Below are positions 34,184 to 43,208 of a stretch of 64,000 nucleotides of DNA, piece after piece. The notes beneath the pieces are model-generated. The model was given only the letters and a program-made list of their open reading frames with translations. It searched no databases and had not been told where the DNA came from. The first letter of the stretch is position 1, and every line of letters begins with the position of its first letter. The stretch covers positions 32,972,336 to 33,036,335 of the forward strand of contig CM046849.1 in assembly GCA_025618425.1 (NCBI GenBank), in the 5' to 3' direction. Made by a program: the position numbers and the translations under genes. Origin of the DNA: Heliocidaris tuberculata. Taxonomy: Eukaryota; Echinodermata; Echinoidea; Camarodonta; Echinometridae.

Positions 34184-35696
34184 GGGGAGAGAGGGAGAGA
34201 GAGAGAGAGAGAAAGAGGGGGAGAGAGAAAAAAAGAGAGAAGGGGTGAGAGCAGAAATTGAGAGAGGCAGACTGGTAAGAAACAGAGACACATAGACAGA
34301 AAGAAAAGAAAGAGAGAAAGAACGATAGAGTGAGAGGTAGACAGATAGAAATAGACATAGAGAGAGAGAGGGGGGGGGGTCAAAAAACTTTTCAAGAAGC
34401 TAAGATATTAAGGGTAGAAAAGATATTCATTGACAAAATTAGAACCGAGTAAGCAAGGGAGCTGACCAAACATAGAGAGGAGTGTAAGAGGGAAGAATGA
34501 CCCCCCCCCCTTAATTTTAAAAACAAAAACAAAAACAAAAACAACAATAATGTGAGGTTAGGGAGAAATAAAAGAGAGGAAATGAGAAAGGTAGAATGAG
34601 AAAAAAAAAAAGCTCAGCTAATGGCACTAGAAAGCACAAAGGGACGAAGCCACGAACAAAAAGAAGCTATTTGTGAAACATTTGATGCACTCACGTGAAT
34701 ACATGAGTCCACTGCATGCATTCCATCTTAACTGCTTTGTCAATCTCTGTAATTATGGAAAGGAAGGAGAAGATATATTGCAATAAAAAAGGTCAAATTG
34801 AAATAAAAATGATCAATAATCTAAATCGGTAATATCATGATGAACTGTATTACAAATTTGATGAGTGAGAATGTTATACCATTTATATTTTGGATGTTCC
34901 AGTTCTAAGCAAAGTTCTAATTGTTAAACCTATGTCTTTCTTTCTCCTATTTATGAGTACCGTATTCATTGTTTTAACTTCAAAAATGTAATCCCTGTTC
35001 ATAAACTAGACTAGAGAGGTCTAGATCTATAATCTATTCATCATTTTTTTATAATGCAAGTAAAATTTGCAACTTTAGGCAAAAATAGACTCTTACAAGT
35101 TAGACCTCTACATGACAAAGAAAGATTTACTTTTAAAATGAGTGTCAGAGTGCACTCAGCCACAATCATATTTAATTTTTCCTAAACACAAGCCTGATCC
35201 GACATGTGGAAAATGAAACTGGAAGTGTAAGTTACAGTGAAAGGGACTGTACAAATATTCATCCTTGGACTTGGTTTTGGACAAAAGTTTGGGATTAAAC
35301 CTGAAAAAGTGAAAGACAGCAACTAGGATTTGTACCTGCCATTACGGCATCAATAGGTTCCAGACTTGAAGTCCTCTTGTTCTCTGAAGTATCACCTCCA
35401 GGACCAGGACCTAGTCCATCTTTCTGGACTATCTTATCAAGATGTGGACTTGTTTCTGTTGATCCCTCGGCACCATTCATAAAATCATCTGAAAGACTAC
35501 TAATGTTAGCAGTAACGTTAGATCTATCCGCATAACTGTTAGTGTTAGCAGAGGCTGCAAGTGGGTCTTCAAATGTGGAACATGATGTAGGTCCATCTTC
35601 TTTGGAGATTAAAATCTCAGGCTCAGCAAGTTTGTTGAAATTGGGCTGAGCATTGCCATTGGCTCCACTTCCAGTCGGAAGGACAGCTTGATCCAT
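33800..35696 (-). CDS. TEX12: TEX12-like synaptonemal complex central element protein
   Basis: Coding exons are 35336-35696, 34695-34746 and 33800-33947, giving 186 residues with all phases agreeing. Donors are GTACAA and GTGAGT; acceptors are ATTACAG and CTTTCAG. The C-terminal about 66 residues are a predicted coiled coil: AEIDKAVKMECMQWTHVF, then SSDHVDKLLEDAKALEENL, then IEQKERLLSHLKLLSQTLK. The order and spacing match the C-terminal helix of vertebrate TEX12 (ID.LF.EA.AIE..LI.KR...R....A.TL). TEX12 pairs with SYCE2 in the central element that holds homologous chromosomes together in meiosis. The first 120 residues are Ser/Gly/Asn/Asp-rich and probably disordered; the human protein (about 123 residues) has a shorter N-terminus. 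Another small coiled-coil protein is possible. Confidence 0.68.
34064..34380. repeat. GA-rich microsatellite in the TEX12-like intron
   Basis: (GA)n interrupted by GGGG and AAA units. Long frames on both strands here are low-complexity artefacts. Confidence 0.95.
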
Positions 35697-36214
35697 TTGG
35701 TCTCTCCCTCTCTGTGACTGTGGAGTATGAGTTGTGACTCGTCTTTAGCTCTGCCTCTGCCTCTGGAATGGTGCCTTGGTTCTAAAAACTGTCTGGCTCT
35801 GAGTATGAGATAGAAAAAAGGCTGATATTATGGTCTATTACTCCAGGTGCTAATTTTACGATAACTTGTAAGGGCATTCGATCGATTTTTTAGTGTAAAA
35901 ATTAACAGTTAGCTGTTAGCTGTATTTTCGGATAACACTGCTACAGTACCTGGCACTTATCTCCAATTTCCAAATCAAGCCAGGGCGCGGCTAGAATCTA
36001 GGCCACGCCTAGGATTAGGAAAGCGGAAGGTACGCCGCCGCCCCTGTCTATCTGACGACGCTTTCTGCAACCGCTTTAAATGAAATTACTTTAAAGCAAA
36101 ATGACTTATAATTCATCATATCTAAATCTGTGACATGCCTCATCAGATTCTTCTAATTGACCAAATTCTGTTAAAGAAAAATTACGTTTCATTAAAGAAA
36201 GCAAGAATATCTCA

Positions 36215-36310
36215 GCTTACCTCAGCTCAGGCTCAGCTCAACTTATTTCGCGAAGTTTTAGTAGAGCGCATGCGCGGTCGCGACGTCGGTCGATGATCGA
36301 CGCCGCCTAG
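36215..36310 (-). promoter_or_regulatory. CpG-rich promoter of the TEX12-like gene with NRF1-type palindrome
   Basis: The palindrome GCGCATGCGC, a consensus NRF1 site, sits in a CpG-dense segment (about 36265-36330) in otherwise CpG-poor DNA. Just downstream on the minus strand is a donor, GAGCTGAG|GTAAGCTGAG, near 36217-36226. A good acceptor (TTTTTTCTATCTCATACTCAG) lies near 35800. A 5' UTR exon and intron are therefore likely ahead of the ATG at 35696. Inferred from motifs only. Confidence 0.5.
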
Positions 36311-36354
36311 CCTAGCTAGCGCGCGCGCAGCTAGCCTAATGATAAATATTGGGG

Positions 36355-36480
36355 GAGCTCCGAGGAGGGGGGAGGGGCCGGGGGAGGGGAGGGGGAGGAA
36401 GGGGGAGGGGGAGGGGTTGGGGTAGGTGGGCGCCGTAGTATTTTGATGGTGCCAGGGGGAGGGGGGCACAGTTCTCAAAT
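36355..36480. repeat. G-rich tract, possible G-quadruplex
   Basis: Many G3-G6 runs separated by single A or AA over about 70 bases on the plus strand, immediately upstream of the TEX12-like promoter. Confidence 0.7.
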
Positions 36481-36539
36481 AGACCATTTTGTCAAGTCTG
36501 TTAACAAAAATTGGGGGACAGAATTTACAAAAGTGCATT

Positions 36540-37013
36540 CTTTTGCGTGTGGGTCATATTAGTTAGATATAGGGTGCCTATCGGTGAATGGCACCATTAA
36601 TGATCGATGAATGGCACCCCTTTTAAAAATCCTAAAAGGCCTATGCAAAAACACAAATTCAATTGTTTGTCTCGAAATATATAAACTAGCGCCTTAATTT
36701 TTCATATCCAGTGAATCTGATGAAGTTATCAAAATCTTCTTAATGTTAATTTATGCTAATTTATTCATAAAACAAATATGTTATGACATACAAAATAAAT
36801 GTGGAATAGCTTCAGATTCTAACACGTAGGTTAGATCGATTAGTTAGAAGTTAGAATAAAATAACATTAATAATTGCAATAATAATGTTTATTGATTCTA
36901 ATGCTATTTTATTATAGGGCCTAACATTGATGCATATTTATGCATATATTTTGCAATGATATATCAAGAAAGGACTATCACCTCAAATTTGTAACATATT
37001 GGTGAATAAGGTC
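36540..37013. other. Intergenic, no gene seen
   Basis: AT-rich sequence without recognisable features. Confidence 0.45.
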
Positions 37014-37159
37014 AGGGCCGTGTTTCATAAAACTTGTTATCAATAACAACTGCCCCATTTCTATGATAAATTCACTCTCAATCAGATTCAAGGATTTTAG
37101 TATAACTTAAAACAATTATTGTAACTTTTATTGATAACAATTTTTATGAAATGGGGACC
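37014..37159. mobile_element. Fold-back MITE, GTTTCATAAAACTTG family
   Basis: GTGTTTCATAAAACTTGTTA and ATCAATAACAA on the left are mirrored by TTATTGATAACAATTTTTATGAAATGGGG on the right. The interior shares CTGCCCCATTTCTATGA and TCAGATTCAAGGATTT with the copy at 46015. Confidence 0.8.
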
Positions 37160-37402
37160 AGGTTAGTGAAATGACTATGCTAAGTGTGATATTCTGAATA
37201 TATTTCTTGTGACCTTTAAAAATGTTTTATTGTAATTTATGCTAATTAATACATAAAACAATCACTAACCAACTATACCAGCATGTCCAATTTGATACTC
37301 ACTGGTAAATAAGGTCAGATAAATGAACTTGAAGACAAACTACAATTTTCAGAGTATATTTCTTGATTTTTAATGCAGATATAGTTATTGAAGGGCTGAA
37401 GG

Positions 37403-37665
37403 CAGGGGCGGCGCTACAGGGGGCCGGAAGGGGCGACCGCCCCCCTATGATTTTTCAAGTAGTGAAAAAAGAAAGGAAAAAGAAGAAAAAAGAAGAAAAG
37501 GAGGAATGAAGGGAAGAAAGGGGAAGAAAGAAGAAAGAGGAGTATTAAAAAGAGAGGTCTTAAACATATAACTCTATATTACCCCTGTTATTTAATGGAG
37601 AAAAATATGACGTCATCTTTAGGTCGTCTTGCCCCTCCTATCAAAATACCCTGGCGCCGCCCCTG
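37403..37665. mobile_element. hAT-type MITE, 263 bp
   Basis: Perfect 12-base ends CAGGGGCGGCGC / GCGCCGCCCCTG. A perfect 8-base duplication GCTGAAGG lies at 37395-37402 and 37666-37673. The interior is A- and GA-rich with no coding capacity. Confidence 0.9.
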
Positions 37666-38156
37666 GCTGAAGGTATTAAATACGTACAATATGAATGGCA
37701 TTAACACCTTGGAATCTTTGGATTCCATGTAATTCAATAATCTGAATAAATTTGCAAAATTTTGCATGAAGATGTAAGCTATTTTGATGGGTCCTGTGGG
37801 AAAAAGTAAATAAATCCGTAGGCACAACAAAATCGAACTTTTGGTACTCAAGCACTCTGATTTTTACATTGTCTAGGTACATTATAATATTAGGCCTACT
37901 ATGATTGGCATAATTACCATAATTTTGCATGAAGATGAAATTTAATGTGATGGGTCCTGTGGGGAAAAAATAAAGATATCGCCACACGAAATACATATAG
38001 AAAGTTTGGAACTTTTTCAAGCCATTCGAATTTTCGAATCACTTTCAAAAACGGCCCCTGCTAAGCACGTGAAACTAGCAGTTCCATTGTTCTTTATTGC
38101 CTATGTACGGTCCCATCCAAGGGCGAAGAGCCCCATCCATGATTTTATAACGGGGG

Positions 38157-38385
38157 CAGTGCCGGGTCCAGGATTTTTTGAGGGAGGGGCCCGATCTTCC
38201 AAAAAAAATTCTGACAAGCAAAAAAAAAAAAAAAAAATGGTCATCAGCATTTTGTGGTGTCTTTTTACTCCCAAATTCTCTGACAAGCAAAAAAAAAAAG
38301 AAAAAGAAAAAGAAAAGTTTTCTTTTTGTGTGTGTCTTCTTGCCAGGGGAGGGGGCCCGACCCCCCTAGTTCCGCCCCTAAGGGA
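38157..38385. mobile_element. hAT-like MITE with imperfect ends
   Basis: The left end CAGTGCCGGGTCCAGGATTTT and the right end CCTAGTTCCGCCCCTAA are roughly complementary. A direct repeat lies inside: CTGACAAGCAAAAAAAAAA occurs at about 38211 and 38280. The target-site duplication is not convincing. A further left-end-like piece, GGCGGATCCAGGATTTT, is at about 38738. Confidence 0.5.
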
Positions 38386-38985
38386 GGGGTCACAATTCCG
38401 ATTCTCGATCTGAAGAGCACAGTTGTCACATTTTCAGGTGACTGTGTAATTTGTATCAAAATGAAATTAAGTGGCAGTTGGATAGGCCTATATACATGTA
38501 CATTCAATCTGTTTAATCCCGGTCTAATCCTTTACAGTAACAGCGACCTCTATTTTCTAATTGCAATTCAAGTTTTATGTCCTTAATCGTTGTTTGGTTA
38601 AGCTGTATGTCAGTGTTTCGTTGTTTTTCTTCCCTCATCAGACTTAATGGTTTTTTACTTCGTATGCGTGACAAAGAGATCCAAGTGGCGTATCCGGCAA
38701 AGGATGTAGCTGGTGTATACGCACTCCCGGTGGCCCTGGCGGATCCAGGATTTTGTGAAGGAGGGGGCACAATATTCTGAAAATTTCTGACAAAAAAAAA
38801 AAATAATAATAATAAAAAAATAAAAATAAAATTGAATTGTGCAGTGACCAATAGTAAAGGCTATAGTCGCGTCCCCCTCCCCCGCCGTGACAATAAAACG
38901 CCGCACATGCTATAAGGTTTAATCATAGTGATAATATGAAATTGCTCTGTACCTGGAAAAAAGGACCTGATACATGACAGCCTAC

Positions 38986-39323
38986 TAGAGGCGTCGATTC
39001 GTTCGAAATAGACAAAGCATTGTACTCTTATTTCTGCTGAGTCAAATTTAACTCAGAAATGGCGTCAGCTGGAAGTCAACTCCATCCTTGTCAAAGTGAC
39101 TCGTTTTCCGAGTTACTTTGACTCTGATTAAGCCGATTCTCAGTTGATGTCACGCCATTCTGAGTCACATTAATTCAGAAATCCGAATCACTTTAACTCA
39201 GAATAGAGTTGACTCCCAGCTGACACCATTCAGAGTCAAATTTGAATTCGCACACGGCAGAGCATTCAATTCACAAACAATACCCCTCCAATGCTTTATC
39301 TTTACCGAACGAATCGACGCCTA
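38986..39323. mobile_element. Multi-layer fold-back element, 338 bp
   Basis: Outer ends are TAGAGGCGTCGATTCGTTCG and CGAACGAATCGACGCCTA. Inside, AGACAAAGCATTG pairs with CAATGCTTTATCT, and GAGTCAAATTT and GGCGTCAGCTGG pair with CCAGCTGAC and AAATTTGA-type sequence. Several GAGTTA/TAACTC-type words form further short stems. The ends resemble hAT ends of this window, but no clean 8-base duplication was found. Confidence 0.7.
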
Positions 39324-39591
39324 GAGCTGTAGCCTATCCCTCCCCACTCCTCCCCATCCTCTCCTCATCCCCTCTCACCCCATCTCATTCCCTTCCTAAT
39401 AATTCATATTCGCTCAACATCCCTCCTTTGTACCTTTTACCACCCCTGCCCATTTCCCAGCACCCCACCCCCACATTCCGGGAGTGACGGCGATATAGCA
39501 GCCCCCATGTATAATCAGATCTGTATCAGACAAAATCTGAAATCACCTGATATCATAGAGTTTCTTTTTCTTTCATATTTCCACCTATTCC

Positions 39592-41042
39592 CAGGGGCGT
39601 CGATCCTGGGGGTGGGGGGGGGGGGCAAACATATCATTTTGCCCCCCCCCCCAAAAAAAAACTGATGCAAAACTCGGGATATGAAACCTTTCAAACAATG
39701 AAATACAAAAGGTTTTACACGGTCAGACTTCAATTTCGCCGCGCGCTTCGCGCGCAAATTCTCTAATCTTTACTGCGTCATGTAACCGTGGAGAAGCTGT
39801 TTTTAAGAGGCGTTCCAAAAAATCATGACGCCGTTAAAAAACGTTCTGAACATACATAATTCAATTCAAAGTTTAAACTTTCATATTTATTTAGTTTTTT
39901 CTCTATTTTTTCATATCTTATTAGTGTTTCTTTTTTTCTATTATTTTGTGTTACATCTTCTCTACTCAATTTGCTGTTATGTAAGATTTATTTTCCCATC
40001 ATTTTGTCGTTTTCCATGTGATATTTAATTCCATTTTCTGTTCATGATATCGATATGCATATTTTATTTAAGTTCAAATTACCATCATATCTTTATCAAG
40101 GCTATGATGATCAGAGGCAGCGTTCCGGGGAAGGGGGGGGGCAGGGGGGCAAAGTGCCCCCTCACTTTTTCAAGTACCCCAAAAGTGCCCCTTTTCATAG
40201 CTGATAAGTGCCTTTTTCTTCGTATAGTGCCCCTTTTTCTTTCTAATCAGTGTCCTTTTTACTCTCTGATGAGTGCCCCTTTTAACCTCAGAAATAAGTG
40301 CCCCTTTTGTTTTCTGATAAATGTGACATGGGTAGATACTGGTATATATAAAGTATATATATATATATATGGGTATGTATAAAGTCCACAAAGGAGCCTT
40401 ATACATATAGCTCCAAATAATCAGAGAGGCTTCATAACAATACATTCCTACTGATATCAGCACAATAGTGAGGCAGTGGAGCAGGGGGTAGGAGGGGCCC
40501 CAATGCCCTAAATTATACAAGAATGAGCAGTGCTCCTAAATTATAAAAGGAACGAGGACAATTTTTTTCTAAATTTTTTTCAAAGCTCACTTGCTACGCT
40601 CACTAGCATTTACTATTATTTTCCTATCATAATGATAGGAAAATCGCTGTATATAATTCAACACCCGTTGCCTTCAGCGTTAGAAATAAATCTTAAAGTT
40701 TTTGCTCGCTCGCTTCGCTTCGCTCGCAAATGAATAATCAGGCTATTACACTCAAGTGCAAAGCAGTTTTTATCTAGGACCATGTTAAGATACAAACAAT
40801 AGCGTGTCGAAAATGATCCTCGGTTGTGTATTGATCAGAATGTACCGGTATACTAATGTTTCGAAGTGGTATTTTCCGCCTTGTCTCCACCCTTTGTAGG
40901 TGCTGCTTTTTGTTGGTGCCCCCCCCTCTTTAAAAGACGCACCGCCGCCCCTGATGATGATTGAGTTGAGTACGAAATGATCATCGTTACGATAGGCTGT
41001 CTTGCCCCCCCCCCCAATCCGAAAAACGGATCGACGCCCCTG
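39592..41042. mobile_element. hAT-type element (outer), 1451 bp including a nested insertion
   Basis: The left end CAGGGGCGTCGATCC is exactly mirrored by GGATCGACGCCCCTG on the right. A perfect 8-base duplication CCTATTCC lies at 39584-39591 and 41043-41050. After removing the nested element at 40112-40953 and its duplication, about 600 bp remain, too little for a transposase. G and C runs lie next to both ends. A CGCGCGCTTCGCGCGC-type hairpin lies at about 39740-39755. Confidence 0.85.
40112..40953. mobile_element. hAT-type element (inner, nested), 842 bp
   Basis: The left end CAGAGGCAGCGTTCC pairs imperfectly (about 11 of 15) with the right end GCACCGCCGCCCCTG. A perfect 8-base duplication ATGATGAT lies at 40104-40111 and 40954-40961. 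It sits wholly inside the element at 39592-41042 and so inserted later. It contains several CAGTGCCCCTTTT-like repeats (40190-40310) and no transposase frame. Confidence 0.75.
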
Positions 41043-41050
41043 CCTATTCC

Positions 41051-43101
41051 TATTATTTTAAAATCTATAAGCCCTGTCAAAATTCCCTTCCTTTGCAAGC
41101 TGCCTGGCAAAGCCTGGATACACAATCTTACAGGGGAAGTCCCTCTTTGGATTCCCGCTGTGTAATATACGCCAACATTATTCCGGTTATTTTTAGAATT
41201 TACCTTCGTTTAAGAGGTAGAAGAAGGAAGTAATTGCGGATATTTATGAGAAACATCTTGGGATCTCATGCATATTGGATTCCAGACTAGCGAGGATATG
41301 GTTGGATTGTTGTTTACGCTCTTTACATGTTTGCTCATGCATCTAGTTACGATCGGGTATTATACACGACACAAGTCTAACATTAGGCCTAGGTGTTACC
41401 AACACTATTTTATGAATCTCTCTCTTTTTCTGACTACACTACCATCATCATTTATGATCAGCAATATTTAAGGACTTGAAGCTGATGTTTTCCCTGAACT
41501 CTAAAGTAATAACTGCACTGGTTTTGAGGGGAAAGGACCTCATATTTATTTAGTAAAATCGTGGATTTAGGAAGCAAATTGATAAGTGAGTATAATACTT
41601 GTGTGTTATAATATTTGATTGCAGTATATGATTTAACTTGAGAAGTGCTGAAACAGCTCGACCAACGATGCTTTTAGTAAGGTATACATATAACCACATG
41701 GGAAATGAAAGGTTTGTGTCCAGTGTAGGTTTTATGCTAAGCTCATCGCACTTATAGCTTATCTTAAAACTTTAGCAGAAAAAAGGGTAAACCACAGTGG
41801 CCGCGGAGCGTTTTTTGAAAGTGTATGTGTGGGGGGGGGGGGGGGGGGGGGGTGGTTGGGGAGACTGAGTCTACTATCAAGTTTACTACATAATTATGAA
41901 ACTGAAGAAAATTGGGGGAGGGCTGAATCCACCGGTTCTGCGGCTCCTATAAACCAAGAATATATCAAAGTTTAAAACTGGTATATAAATCAAATTTCAT
42001 GGCTTCTTTTAAGCCATTGACAGTTAGCAGTTTTTCGGCGTCACCATTATCACAGCAACTGCTTATTGACTGATCAGACAATATCATTTTCATAATTATA
42101 GAAGATGCAGCCACATGCAAATAAAAAAGACATGTCTCCCCGACTCCCCGTACAAAACATGAGGAACGAGTGAAAATTCAATATATTGCGTATTATGGAG
42201 CCATTCAAGTCCTCACATTGTTAGCCATTTTTTAGTTCTGAAACAGACTGCAGTGCTTCTAAAAATATCAACAATAGATTTTCCATTTCTTTCACAATTC
42301 GCCTTGGGATATATATTGACAAAACCGTAACCTCAACAAACAATAGCTGTAGTGTCAATTTGATCGAGAACATTATTACTGTACTGGGCACGTTGACATC
42401 GGTTTTGGTGGTTGTAAGGATAGTTTTGTTGGTCGAGGGGTAGGCTTGGGTGAGTGGGTTTGATACATAATTATATAAGTATCCTATGGATGAAAATGGA
42501 ACTCTTCGTATATAAAATTTTAAGTATGAGACTATACTGATAATAATATATAAGGGGCATTTGTCTCGCAAATGAGAATAGAGAAGAGAGAAAGAGGGAG
42601 AGAGAGAGAGCGTGAGAAAAAGGGAAATAGTGTAGTCAAAATAAAAAAGGATGATGATTATACGATCCCATTTCACCCCCAACCCCTCACTCGATTGTCA
42701 TGTTCTCCCTCTTTTCATCCACATAATGAGTCCTCTGCCTCACTCCTTGTCCTAAATGGCTTGACCAACGCTTCAAAATTACTGGGACATTTCTTGGCTT
42801 ACCCTTAAAACAATTGAATAAAGAAAAAAAAAACGATAATGAGGGTAATGATTATATAATGTCTATGCCTGGGAAGACTAAACTTGTGTGATGTTTTTGA
42901 AATGGATTTGTACCTTAATGATACCTATGCTACACAAAGAAACTCACGAATTGTATCCATGGTGATCGAGACTTCCAGATTATTCAACAACCATTGAATG
43001 AGACACGCGACTCATTCACCGTCACAGTCTTGATTTTTTAAATTAAGAAGCAATGGAAAGCAATTAATCAAACTTTTCTTGTTTTATATTTTGTTTTACA
43101 G
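41051..43101. other. Upstream flank and 5' intron of the IFIT-like/TIR gene
   Basis: Contains a G run at about 41831-41851, a (GA)n run at about 42585-42612 and no recognised exon. The acceptor TTGTTTTACAG at 43091-43101 shows that a 5' UTR intron ends here. Its donor and first exon are not identified. Confidence 0.5.
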
Positions 43102-43112
43102 GAGTGAATTTA

Positions 43113-43190
43113 ATGGAGAATAAACAAGGAATTTGAGGCATTTGCGCGTCTCATAATATACTCTGAGAGTCTGAGTGTATGGGATATTAA
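43113..43190 (+). promoter_or_regulatory. Two short upstream reading frames before the IFIT-like/TIR start
   Basis: ATG GAG AAT ... TGA (43113-43136, seven codons) and ATG GGA TAT TAA (43179-43190) precede the main ATG at 43209 in the same inferred exon. Such upstream frames often lower translation of the main frame; here that is inference. Confidence 0.4.
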
Positions 43191-43208
43191 AACTCAAGAC
43201 TATTCAAG

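Noticed and set aside
33977..34395. Several open frames over 85 codons rich in Ser/Leu or Arg/Glu
   Set aside because: All are readings of the GA microsatellite in different frames.
42221..42682. 153-codon minus-strand frame
   Set aside because: It begins in GA repeat and shows no family features; probably chance.
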